Notes under the pieces: model-generated
What the model saw: only the letters and a program-made list of their open reading frames with translations
The model's database searches: none
Told to the model about the DNA's origin: nothing
Shown: piece by piece, positions 33,170 to 40,097 of the stretch
Position numbering within the stretch: the stretch's first letter is position 1
Layout of the letters: each line of letters begins with the position of its first letter
Assembly: GCA_934796165.1 (NCBI GenBank)
Contig: CAKVOU010000002.1
Coordinates: 1 to 64,000 of the forward strand
Reading direction: 5' to 3'
Length of the DNA stretch: 64,000 nt
Source of the DNA: an uncultured Eubacteriales bacterium
GTDB lineage: Bacteria > Bacillota > Clostridia > Oscillospirales > CAG-272
Made by a program: the position numbers and the translations under genes

Positions 33170-33258
33170 GCCGGAATGGCGGAATTGGCAGACGCCCGGG
33201 ACTTAAAATCCCGTGATGCGCAAGCATCGTACCGGTTCAAGCCCGGTTTCCGGCACCA
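33170..33258 (+). tRNA. tRNA-Leu (anticodon UAA)
   Basis: The acceptor GCCGGAA pairs with TTCCGGC and an encoded CCA ends at 33258. The anticodon stem CGGGA/TCCCG encloses CTTAAAA (anticodon TAA at 33204-33206). A long variable arm (TGATGCGCAAGCATC) marks a class II tRNA, and the T arm ACCGG-TTCAAGC-CCGGT is perfect. Confidence 0.96.
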
Positions 33259-33263
33259 TATAT

Positions 33264-33340
33264 CGCGGGGTAGAGCAGTTGGTAGCTCGTCGGGCTCATA
33301 ACCCGGAGGCCGTGAGGTTCAAGTCCCACCCCCGCAACCA
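33264..33340 (+). tRNA. Initiator-type tRNA-Met (CAU) with an extra T-stem base
   Basis: The acceptor CGCGGGG against CCCCGCA leaves the C1-A72 mismatch typical of initiator tRNA, and the anticodon stem has the GGG/CCC pairs around CAT (33297-33299). CCA is encoded. The T stem reads GTGAGG before TTCAAGT and CCCAC after it, so one base (A33315) is bulged out relative to the expected GTGGG/CCCAC. Either this is a base-call error or the gene is slightly decayed. It is 5 bp after tRNA-Leu and shares its promoter. Confidence 0.85.
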
Positions 33341-33564
33341 AAAGAAATGCACCCTTTACGGGTGCTTTTCTTTTGGTTCTGAGCATGAGATCTGAACCTC
33401 GCACGCCTCCGGGTTACCGGAGGCCGTGGGCTTGGAGCACGACCGCCGCCGGTGGCGGAAAAAGGGAGTGCGACAAGGGAGAAAACAAGGAGTCCCGCGA
33501 GCAAGCCCCGGCTTGCGACACGGGGCGACTATGTTTTCGACAGGGCAATGAAAAGTCCCACCCC
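33338..33564 (+). repeat. 227-bp direct repeat R1 (begins with tRNA terminator)
   Basis: This block recurs at 35264-35490 with the same length and only scattered substitutions. It begins at the tRNA 3' end with a terminator (GCACCC-TTTAC-GGGTGC with A and T runs, 33341-33375). It then holds further dyads such as GCCTCCGG/CCGGAGGC and ends GTCCCACCCC. No ribosome-bound ORF is shared by both copies, so an RNA element or a non-coding mobile repeat is likely. Confidence 0.8.
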
Positions 33565-33572
33565 CGCAACCA
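33553..33572 (+). repeat. Copy of the tRNA-Met 3' end (possible attachment site)
   Basis: Twenty bases identical to the last 20 bases of the tRNA-Met gene (33321-33340), 232 bp downstream of the original. Such duplicated tRNA ends are what site-specific integration into a tRNA leaves behind. No integrase gene lies between or next to the copies. Confidence 0.7.
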
Positions 33573-33576
33573 ACAA

Positions 33577-33596
33577 GTAGCACCGAAAAAGATATC
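33577..33596. repeat. 20-bp inverted repeat, left copy
   Basis: GTAGCACCG...GATATC; its reverse complement matches 35241-35260 in 19 of 20 positions. The pair encloses about 1.68 kb with an XRE regulator and gene debris, just inside the R1 and R2 direct repeats. Confidence 0.65.
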
Positions 33597-33605
33597 GGGG
33601 CTGAA

Positions 33606-33638
33606 AACCCAGAAACTACAACGGTTTCTGGGTTTTTT
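33606..33638 (+). terminator. Rho-independent terminator
   Basis: AACCCAGAAAC and GTTTCTGGGTT form an 11-bp stem with a 7-base loop followed by TTTT. It is the first of three terminator-like hairpins within 230 bp. Confidence 0.75.
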
Positions 33639-33713
33639 CATGCCGATTTTTAAGGTGGAATTCAAAAGATATCATTTCCCCAAATCGACCTTTGGGGAGG
33701 ACTTGAACTAAAT

Positions 33714-33959
33714 TCATAGGGTTTTAGGGGCAGATTTTACGATTGATTTCGTAAGGTCTGCCCCTTTTTTTGTTTTTCTAATTGTTAAATGTTTGTGTTC
33801 TCGGAGGTTGCGCATAAATTGTATGCGCAACCTCTTTTTTCGTATATAGCGCATTTTGAGCGTTGAGATAAATCTAATAACGAAAGGAGTGGTGTACAGT
33901 AGCACTTCCCCGTCAGAAAACTCCTCTGTCGAAAAACTCATATTGCGCTCAAATTTCAT
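33714..33959 (-). CDS. Possible 81-aa ORF with strong SD
   Basis: ATG at 33959 is preceded by TTGGAGGAAAATT, an excellent ribosome binding site, and the frame starts 'MKFERNMSFSTEEFSDGEVL'. However, its second half runs through two terminator hairpins, giving a basic tail ('RKKRLRIQFMRNLREHKH') unlikely to be a selected protein. It may be the truncated start of a lost gene. I recognise no family. Confidence 0.3.
   Translation of the reverse strand: MKFERNMSFSTEEFSDGEVLLYTTPFVIRFISTLKMRYIRKKRLRIQFMRNLREHKHLTIRKTKKGADLTKSIVKSAPKTL
33726..33765. terminator. Terminator-like hairpin
   Basis: AGGGGCAGA...TACG pairs with CGTA...TCTGCCCCT and a run of seven T follows. The A-rich left side would also allow minus-strand use. 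Confidence 0.7.
33804..33834. terminator. Terminator-like hairpin
   Basis: GAGGTTGCGCATA and TATGCGCAACCTC form a 13-bp perfect stem with a five-base loop, followed by six T. Confidence 0.78.
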
Positions 33960-34044
33960 AATTTTCCTCCAAAACAAAAATAGGTGTGTTTCAAACCTTA
34001 AAGGAAGAAGCACACCTACGTATTATTATGTATTAACAATAACT

Positions 34045-34467
34045 CTAATAATTGGTATTTTTAGTGCAGACAATCTTGCACACGCCGCTTATGTTAAATG
34101 GGTGACCGTGAAACTGTACATCAATAACATTAACACCTTCAACGATATTATTGGCGCTTTGATCCAATAACTTTCTCCCATCATAAACCGCTACGCGTAT
34201 CTTGCCATCGTCCGGCCACGGCACATTTGAAACCAAACTATATACTGCTTCTTTAGGACACACAATACCAAATAGTTCATCTATCGTTATCCCAAATATT
34301 TTAGCTAATTCAGGAAGCAATAGAATGTCCGGACAACTGAGTTGCTGTTCCCACTTTGAGACAGCCTGTGTTGAAACCCCAACCCGTTCAGCCAATTCCT
34401 CTTGCGTTAATCCGATAAGCCGACGATAATACGCGATTTTCAAACCAAGTACAGAATCTTTTTGCAT
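34045..34467 (-). CDS. XRE-family transcriptional regulator (shortened)
   Basis: The 140-residue protein has an N-terminal Xre/Cro helix-turn-helix: 'YYRRLIGLTQEELAERVGVSTQAVSKWEQ' (residues about 13-41), then 'LPELAKIFGITIDELFG'. The C-terminal part 'GKIRVAVYDGRKLL...VNVIDVQFHGHPFNISGVCKIVC' resembles the beginning of a polymer-forming beta domain found in longer relatives, so this copy may have lost its C-terminus. The start follows GAGGAAG. It is surrounded by repeats and remnants with no partner gene, so it may be the last functional gene of a decayed element. Confidence 0.82.
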   Translation of the reverse strand: MQKDSVLGLKIAYYRRLIGLTQEELAERVGVSTQAVSKWEQQLSCPDILLLPELAKIFGITIDELFGIVCPKEAVYSLVSNVPWPDDGKIRVAVYDGRKLLDQSANNIVEGVNVIDVQFHGHPFNISGVCKIVCTKNTNY

Positions 34468-34929
34468 AGGTTTTCTTCCTCACTTAAATTATAATGTTTT
34501 TTCTCAGCAACGTACAGATATCATAAGTTGCGTATGTGTTACCAACGGTTGATATTCACGATGATATCCAGAATATATCCGCTTTTTGTACCACTACCAG
34601 TTGCTTTATCCGCATCAAAATCTGTCCGTACCATATCTACAAGTATATTTTAGCATAGAAATGAGATGAAATAAAGATATCGCCTATTGAAAAAATGTTA
34701 CCATTGGTTGTAATCATAATTCAAAATTGCATACGAACCTTGCTCTCGTTCAAGCCATTTATGCTGTCGTTAAATTATATCACATTTTACCGTTTTGCGC
34801 AACGGAGCGACGGCTATCACTTTCTGCTTTCAAGATCCTTCTTAATGTCGCTGCTCCATTCTGACGAAATCGGTGCGGAAGCGCACATATTGCATACAGT
34901 CTCCGAGGTAGTAGAATGATGTGATATGA
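34468..34929. other. A+T-rich stretch without a supported gene
   Basis: I see no promoter-SD-gene arrangement. Short frames exist, for example one ending 'HSDEIGAEAHILHTVSEVVE' just before 34920, but none has a ribosome binding site. They may be frameshifted debris of the same gene as the fragment at 34930-35109. Confidence 0.4.
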
Positions 34930-35109
34930 TTGTTCGAAAAACCTATTTGCAACGGAAAATTAGATTTTACAACTGCACGAATTGTTAATCCCGCAAACTT
35001 CTTCCGCAAAGAAACGGTCGATCTTTTGCATGACAACTATAGATATGTTGAAAATTCCATTTTAACTGATTCTCGACGACAAAAGGTAAGGGATAAAGTT
35101 GCTTTTTAA
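34930..35109 (+). pseudogene. Degraded gene fragment (about 59 codons)
   Basis: After an in-frame stop at 34927-34929 the frame reads 'LFEKPICNGKLDFTTARI', then 'NPANFFRKETVDLLHDNYRY' and 'VENSILTDSRRQKVRDKVAF', ending in TAA. The composition looks like real protein rather than random sequence, but there is no start, no SD and no upstream continuation. I cannot name the family. A hairpin AAGGC/GCCTT (about 35193-35210) follows. Confidence 0.4.
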
Positions 35110-35240
35110 GTGGATCAAAATATCTTTTTCGGTTCGCACAAAAAAAGGAAAGGTATCACAACCACTGCAGGTGAGACAGTACAGATTTATAAAAAAGGCC
35201 GAAAAAGCCTTACTACAAGCGTTTTTTCAAAAAATTCCGT

Positions 35241-35260
35241 GATATCTTTTTCAGTGCTAC
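35241..35260. repeat. 20-bp inverted repeat, right copy
   Basis: Inverted partner of 33577-33596 with one mismatch, ending three bases before direct repeat R2. Confidence 0.65.
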
Positions 35261-35263
35261 AAG

Positions 35264-35490
35264 CCAAAAGAAAAGCACCCTTTACGGGTGCTTTTCTTTT
35301 GGTTCTAAGCATGAGATCTAAACCTCGCACGCCTCCGGGTTACCGGAGGCCGTGGGCTTGGAGCGCGACCGCCGCCGGTGGCGGAAAAAAGGAGTGCGAC
35401 AAGGGAGAAAACAAGGAGTCCCGCGAGCCAGCCCCGGCTTGCAACACGGGACGACTATGTTTTCGACAGGGCAATGAAATGTCCCACCCC
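35264..35490 (+). repeat. 227-bp direct repeat R2
   Basis: Second copy of 33338-33564, with the same terminator-like start (GCACCC/GGGTGC) and the same GTCCCACCCC end. Unlike R1 it is not followed by the rest of the tRNA-Met 3' end. The 227-bp unit is thus the conserved entity and the tRNA tail is separate. Confidence 0.8.
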
Positions 35491-35526
35491 AACCTCAGCC
35501 CTCCTGCCATCGCATGAACCGGATCG

Positions 35527-36021
35527 TTACCTTGTATACTTCTCAATAAACTCCGCCATGACATCGGATCTCCCTTGACTGTATTGCCTGATGGCACTCA
35601 ACGTCTTTTGATCGAACGGAATGTACAGGCAGGCTTTCGTATGGGAACGGAAACAGTCTTTTTCTTTGCAGTTGATGCCGATGACCGACGCACAACAGCG
35701 CTGGGGAATATGATACCTGACCGTGACATCCTCCAGACGGTATGTTTCAATCTCCTCCCATCGGATGCTGCACCGTTTTGTGTGCATCCCCCCGCGGTCA
35801 ATGAAAATCCGTCGGTATGCTTTCCCATACAGCAGAAATTGAAGCAATACCATAGAGAAATACATGACAGCAGCCAGAAATACGTGGAAAAGTGTTACGG
35901 TTTTATCGGCTGCAATCAGAAATGCAAACCCAAACAGCGATATGACCAGTCCCAGTGGTAACAGCAGTTGGCGGCAAAGCAATCCGGGGGCTGCAAACGT
36001 GGAATACCCTTCTTTTTTCAT
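35527..36021 (-). CDS. Small membrane protein with PH-like (YcxB-type) domain
   Basis: The 164-residue protein has two adjacent hydrophobic helices (about 20-41 and 46-66) and a soluble C-terminal domain. 'RRIFIDRGGMHTKRCSIRWEEIETYRLEDVTVRY' has the strand pattern of bacterial PH-like YcxB proteins. Two cysteines, 'QRCCASVIGINCKEKDCF', add an odd Cys-rich strand. Function is unknown. An SD is weak (GGAGCACTG). It lies between repeat R2 and the broken LysR gene and has no obvious operon partner. Confidence 0.6.
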   Translation of the reverse strand: MKKEGYSTFAAPGLLCRQLLLPLGLVISLFGFAFLIAADKTVTLFHVFLAAVMYFSMVLLQFLLYGKAYRRIFIDRGGMHTKRCSIRWEEIETYRLEDVTVRYHIPQRCCASVIGINCKEKDCFRSHTKACLYIPFDQKTLSAIRQYSQGRSDVMAEFIEKYTR

Positions 36022-36071
36022 CAGTGCTCCTTTTCTGCACGGCGGAACCGTTGCTTTTCATGTTGAAACAT

Positions 36072-36941
36072 TCACTGCGTGAGAAATGCTTCCAGCAGTT
36101 TCTCTGCGATCGGCGTGAAAACCTGATACCGTTTCCAGATCAGGTACAGTTTGTTTTCAAGCTTTGGTTCCAGCGGGCGGAACACAAGTCCGTTTTCCTC
36201 GCTCGGCTGAATCAGGTGCTCAAAAGAGAGCATCAGCCCAAGCCCCTCTTTTACGAAAATGCTCCCGTTATAGGCAAGATTGGTGTTCCCCGTAAAGTTC
36301 AGCCGGTCTGCTTTTTTGCCGCACCAACGCGGAATGTCCACCTCCACCGACTGCTCCGAGCAGATCAGCTCCTCGCCGTACAGGTCATCCACGCGGATGG
36401 CCTCTTTTTCTGCAAGTCTGTGGTTTTTCGGCATCAGTACCCCCCAGGTATCGGTGCCGGGCAATTCCAGATACTGATACCGGTCAAGATCGGGCATCTC
36501 CACGACTATGCCGAAATCAAGCAACCCGCGGTCCAGCCGGTCAAGCACGACGGTACGGTCGCCGCTGATGATGTGATAGTGGAAAAGCGGGTAACGCTCT
36601 TTGAAATGTTTGATCTTCCGCGCAATGTGAGAAATCAGGAAGGATTCCGCGCAACTGAGGTACACATCCCCGCCCTCCTATTCGTCGATTGCCCTGAACT
36701 CCTCCGTTGTTTTATCGACCATATCGAGAATGTCCTCGGCGCGACGGCGAAGAAGAATCCCCTCGTCAGTCAAAGACACACTGCGGCTTCCGCGGCGGAA
36801 CAGCTTTTTGCCAAGCTCCTCCTCCAGGTCTTTCATCTGCCTGGAAAGTGCCGACTGCGACACATGAAGCACCTCTGCGGCAGCGGTCATGCTTCCCTCC
36901 CGCGCAATTTCCAGAAAATAGCGTAACACACGGATCTCCAT
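36072..36941 (-). pseudogene. LysR-family regulator split by an in-frame amber codon
   Basis: Residues 1-87 ('MEIRVLRYFLEIAREGSMTAAAEVLHVSQSALSRQM...') are a complete LysR helix-turn-helix and linker. The frame then meets TAG (36678-36680) and continues without shift as 'EGGDVYLSCAESFLISHIARKIK' into a normal LysR substrate-binding domain to 36072, 289 codons in all. The TAG probably replaced CAG or GAG. TAGGAGG makes an SD at the stop, and a GTG lies at 36665, so the effector domain could be translated separately. It is divergent from the CMD-cupin operon, the usual position for its regulator. Confidence 0.85.
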
Positions 36942-37026
36942 AGGTCCCCTCCGATCGTTTCCCTGTATCCATTATACGGCGTTCTGATATTCCTGTCAAT
37001 CATATCATGATAGAAAAATCCGATAT

Positions 37027-37055
37027 TTGTAATTTCACGTGCTGCATGGTATACT
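37027..37055 (+). promoter_or_regulatory. Promoter of the CMD-cupin operon
   Basis: TTGTAA (37027-37032) and TATACT (37050-37055) are 17 bp apart, about 16 bp before the GTG start. The 130-bp divergent gap with the LysR gene contains ATAT...ATAT spaced repeats that could be LysR-type sites. Confidence 0.6.
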
Positions 37056-37070
37056 GGGGAGGAAGGGAGC

Positions 37071-37856
37071 GTGAAACACATGAAAGAAAGGATTACCCAA
37101 ACAGCCGGACGCACACAGCTCGGCGAATTTGCCCCGATGTTTGCCCATCTCAACGACGATGTGCTGTTCGGCGAGGTGTGGAACGCGGAGGCAATGGATC
37201 TGAAAACAAAATGCATCATCACCGTTGTCGCGCTGATGTCCTCGGGAATTACCGATTCTTCGCTGACCTATCATCTGCAGAACGCCAAGGCTCACGGCGT
37301 GACCAGGGAGGAAATCGCCGCGATTGTTACCCATGCGGGAATGTATGTCGGCTGGCCGAAGGCGTGGGCGGTTTTCCGCCTTGCCAAAGAGGTCTGGGGA
37401 GACGACACAGATGCCGCCACCGACAAGGAAAAATATCAGAGCAGCATTTTCTTCCCCATCGGTGCGCCGAACGATGCCTTTGCAGAATACTTCATCGGAC
37501 AGAGCTATCTTGCGCCCGTGTCAACAGAGCAGATCCCGATCTGGAATGTGACCTTTGAGGCGGGTTGCCGGAACAACTGGCATATTCATCACGCAAAGAC
37601 CGGCGGCGGGCAGATGCTCCTCTGCGTCGGAGGTCGCGGATTCTATCAGGAATGGGGCAAAGAACCTATCGAAATGACGCCAGGCACGGTCGTCAATATT
37701 CCCGCCGGGGTCAAGCACTGGCACGGCGCGGCAAAGGACGAATGGTTCTCGCATCTTGCCATTGAAGTTCCCGGCGAGGAAACGAAAACCGAGTGGCTTG
37801 AAGCCGTGGACGACGGACAATATCTGCGTACCCAGAATCAAGGCAAGGCGGAGTGA
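37071..37856 (+). CDS. Carboxymuconolactone decarboxylase-cupin fusion protein
   Basis: The 261-residue protein has an N-terminal AhpD/CMD-like domain with 'LKTKCIITVVALMSSGITDSSLTYHLQNAKAHGVTREEIAAIVTHAGMYVGWPKAW'-type helices; the AhpD-type Cys pair is not present as CxxC. A C-terminal cupin follows with 'NNWHIHHAKTGGGQMLLCVGGRG', 'PGTVVNIPAGVKHWHGA' and 'HLAIEV', giving the His ligands for a metal. Start: GTG at 37071 lies 8 bp after GGAGG; the ATG at 37080 is an alternative. The family includes oxidative-stress and ring-cleavage related proteins; the substrate is unknown. It leads an operon of redox genes. Confidence 0.85.
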   Translation: MKHMKERITQTAGRTQLGEFAPMFAHLNDDVLFGEVWNAEAMDLKTKCIITVVALMSSGITDSSLTYHLQNAKAHGVTREEIAAIVTHAGMYVGWPKAWAVFRLAKEVWGDDTDAATDKEKYQSSIFFPIGAPNDAFAEYFIGQSYLAPVSTEQIPIWNVTFEAGCRNNWHIHHAKTGGGQMLLCVGGRGFYQEWGKEPIEMTPGTVVNIPAGVKHWHGAAKDEWFSHLAIEVPGEETKTEWLEAVDDGQYLRTQNQGKAE

Positions 37857-37859
37857 CCA

Positions 37860-38105
37860 ATGCCAAACGCCTTGAATAAAGAAGAAATCCTGCGGCAGTG
37901 TCTTGCAGACGCAGGATGTGACGAGGCACTGACTGCGGAGTGTCTGCGCCGCTTCCGGGAGGGCACGCTGAGTGAAATGCTTCCCAAACTGACCGCACAC
38001 CGCAAATGCGTGCTTTCGGATGTGCGCAAGGGGCAAAAACAGATCGACTGTCTCGATTATCTGACTAACAAAATCAAATCGAATGAATACAAAAAGGAGA
38101 CGTAA
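37860..38105 (+). CDS. Hypothetical 81-aa protein
   Basis: The ATG at 37860 is 3 bp after the upstream stop, so translation is probably coupled. The sequence 'MPNALNKEEILRQCLADAGCDEALTAECLRRFREGTLSEMLPKL' is helical with three conserved-looking Cys. I have a vague memory of such small proteins beside alcohol dehydrogenases in Clostridia but cannot name a function. It ends 2 bp before the ADH gene. Confidence 0.65.
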   Translation: MPNALNKEEILRQCLADAGCDEALTAECLRRFREGTLSEMLPKLTAHRKCVLSDVRKGQKQIDCLDYLTNKIKSNEYKKET

Positions 38106-38107
38106 TT

Positions 38108-39274
38108 ATGTTAGGAAATTTTACTTATTGCAATCCAACCAAGCTTTATTTCGGTAAGGACGCGCTTGACGGACTGAACGCCGAGCTTTCGAAATACGGA
38201 AAGAACGTCCTGCTGGTTTACGGCGGCGGCTCCGTCAAAAAGAACGGAATCTATGACAAAGTGGTTTCCGCACTCAAAGCAAACGGTAAGGAAGTATTTG
38301 AAGATGCGGGTGTGATGCCAAACCCCACGGCAGACAAGCTGCGCGAGGGCGTTGCACGCGCCAGAGCGGCAAAAGCGGACTTTATCCTTGCGGTCGGCGG
38401 CGGCTCGGTCTGCGACTATGCAAAGGCGGTTTCGGTCTCGGTCCACTGCAACGAGGATCCGTGGGACAAGTATTTCGGCCGTTTTGAGGACGTCACGTGC
38501 GAGATCGTTCCGGTCGGGTGCGTGCTGACTATGGTCGGAACCGGCAGCGAAATGAACGGCGGCTCGGTTATCACCAATCATGAAAAGAAGCTGAAAATCG
38601 GTCATGTGTTCGGCGAAAACGTCTACCCGAAGTTTTCGATCCTGAACCCCGAATTCACCTTCACCGTCCCGCACTATCAGATGATCTCGGGCATTTACGA
38701 CATCATGTCGCACATTCTGGAGCAGTATTTCTCTGGCGAGGACGACAACACCAGCGATTACATTGCCGAGGGGCTTCTCCGTTCGCTGATTCACGCGGCG
38801 GAAATCGCGGCGGTCAACCCCACCGATTATGAAGCGAGAAGCAACATCATGTGGACGGCGACCTGGGCACTCAATACCCTGATCGCCAAGGGCAAGACCG
38901 AGGACTGGATGGTACATATGCTCGGTCAGGCGGTCGGCGCGTATACAAACGCCACCCACGGCATGACGCTCTCGGCGGTTTCGATGCCGTATTACCGTCA
39001 TATCCTCCCCTACGGCACCGCAAAATTTGCACGCTATGCCGTGAATGTCTGGGATGTTGACCAAAGCGACAAAACCGAACGCGAGGTCGCCGAAGAAGGA
39101 CTTTGCCGTATGGAGGCGTGGATGAAGAAGCTGGGACTTGTGATGAATCTGACCGAGCTCGGCGTGACGCCCGACATGATCGACGGCATCGCGTCCGCAA
39201 CCCTTGTCATGGACGGCGGATACAAGGTGCTGAGTACAGACGAGATCAAAGAAATTCTCAAAGCGAGCCTTTGA
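38108..39274 (+). CDS. Iron-containing alcohol dehydrogenase (butanol dehydrogenase type)
   Basis: The 388-residue enzyme belongs to the group III ADHs: 'LLVYGGGSVKKNGIYDKV' and 'FILAVGGGSVCDYAKAVS' form the NAD(P)-binding part, and 'VLTMVGTGSEMN', 'GIYDIMSHILEQYF' and 'HGMTLSAVSMPYYRHI' carry metal-binding His residues. Length and order match BdhA/YugJ proteins that reduce aldehydes to alcohols. It is the third gene of the operon, with SD AAGGAGA just before the start, and is followed by a flavin reductase-like protein. Confidence 0.9.
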   Translation: MLGNFTYCNPTKLYFGKDALDGLNAELSKYGKNVLLVYGGGSVKKNGIYDKVVSALKANGKEVFEDAGVMPNPTADKLREGVARARAAKADFILAVGGGSVCDYAKAVSVSVHCNEDPWDKYFGRFEDVTCEIVPVGCVLTMVGTGSEMNGGSVITNHEKKLKIGHVFGENVYPKFSILNPEFTFTVPHYQMISGIYDIMSHILEQYFSGEDDNTSDYIAEGLLRSLIHAAEIAAVNPTDYEARSNIMWTATWALNTLIAKGKTEDWMVHMLGQAVGAYTNATHGMTLSAVSMPYYRHILPYGTAKFARYAVNVWDVDQSDKTEREVAEEGLCRMEAWMKKLGLVMNLTELGVTPDMIDGIASATLVMDGGYKVLSTDEIKEILKASL

Positions 39275-39288
39275 AGGGAGCGAAAAGC

Positions 39289-39828
39289 ATGAGCAAGGTA
39301 CTGATCATTTCAACCAGCCTGCGCGGGAACAGCAATTCGGAATACCTCGCACACGAATGTGAAAAGGGCGCAATCGACGCCGGAAACAAAGTGGAATTTC
39401 TCACCCTGAAGGGCAAAAACATCGGCTACTGCATCGGCTGTCTTGCCTGCCAGCGCACGGGCAAGTGCGTGCTCCGCGATGATGCGGCAGAATTTTGTGA
39501 AAAAGTAAAAAACGCCGATGTGCTCGTCTTTGCCACGCCGATCTACTACTACGAAATGTGCGGACAGATGAAAACGCTGCTCGACCGTCTCAATCCGCTT
39601 TACACCTCGGATTACCGCTTCCGCAAGGTCTGTATGATCGCAACGGCGGCAGAGGACAGCGATTCTGCGTTTGAAAAAGCATACAACGGTCTGCTCGGCT
39701 GGGTGGACTGCTTTGAGAAGGCAGAGCTTTGCGGTCTTGTCGCAGGCGGCGGGATCGGTGACAGCGGGGACGCAAAACATCACGCCGATGCGCTCCGCCG
39801 TGCCTACGAACTCGGAAAAGCACTGTAA
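39289..39828 (+). CDS. NADPH-dependent FMN reductase / flavodoxin-fold protein
   Basis: The 179-residue protein starts 'MSKVLIISTSLRGNSNSEYLAHE' with the FMN phosphate loop (TSLRGNSNS). 'CIGCLACQRTGKCVLRDD' follows near residue 46, a Cys motif usual in iron-sulfur flavoprotein-like members, then 'ATPIYYYEMCGQMKTLLDR'. It probably transfers electrons from NAD(P)H to quinones, nitro groups or metals. It starts 14 bp after the ADH gene with AAGGGAG and is the last gene of the operon. Confidence 0.88.
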   Translation: MSKVLIISTSLRGNSNSEYLAHECEKGAIDAGNKVEFLTLKGKNIGYCIGCLACQRTGKCVLRDDAAEFCEKVKNADVLVFATPIYYYEMCGQMKTLLDRLNPLYTSDYRFRKVCMIATAAEDSDSAFEKAYNGLLGWVDCFEKAELCGLVAGGGIGDSGDAKHHADALRRAYELGKAL

Positions 39829-39834
39829 CAGCGG

Positions 39835-39881
39835 AAAGTCAGCCACAACCACCGGATAACCCGGAGGTTGTGGCTGACTTT
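39835..39881 (+). terminator. Strong terminator after the redox operon
   Basis: AAAGTCAGCCACAACC (39835-39850) and GGTTGTGGCTGACTTT (39866-39881) form a perfect 16-bp stem. The loop holds a small CCGG/CCGG stem. Transcription of the operon from 37071 most likely ends here. Confidence 0.82.
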
Positions 39882-40097
39882 GCGCCGGTTTTCCGCCGGC
39901 GTGTACATGCGCCGTTCATTTTTCATACCTTATTTATATATAAAAATCTTTGTGCAACCTTCAAAGCGCACAGTAAAAAATTCAAACAAACTTAATTTTT
40001 TATACATTCTGAATAAAAAACTCTATTTCAATCCTTGCATTCCTGTGGTAAGATAAATACAACGACGAAAGTCGAAATACGATTCGGAGGAATCAAC

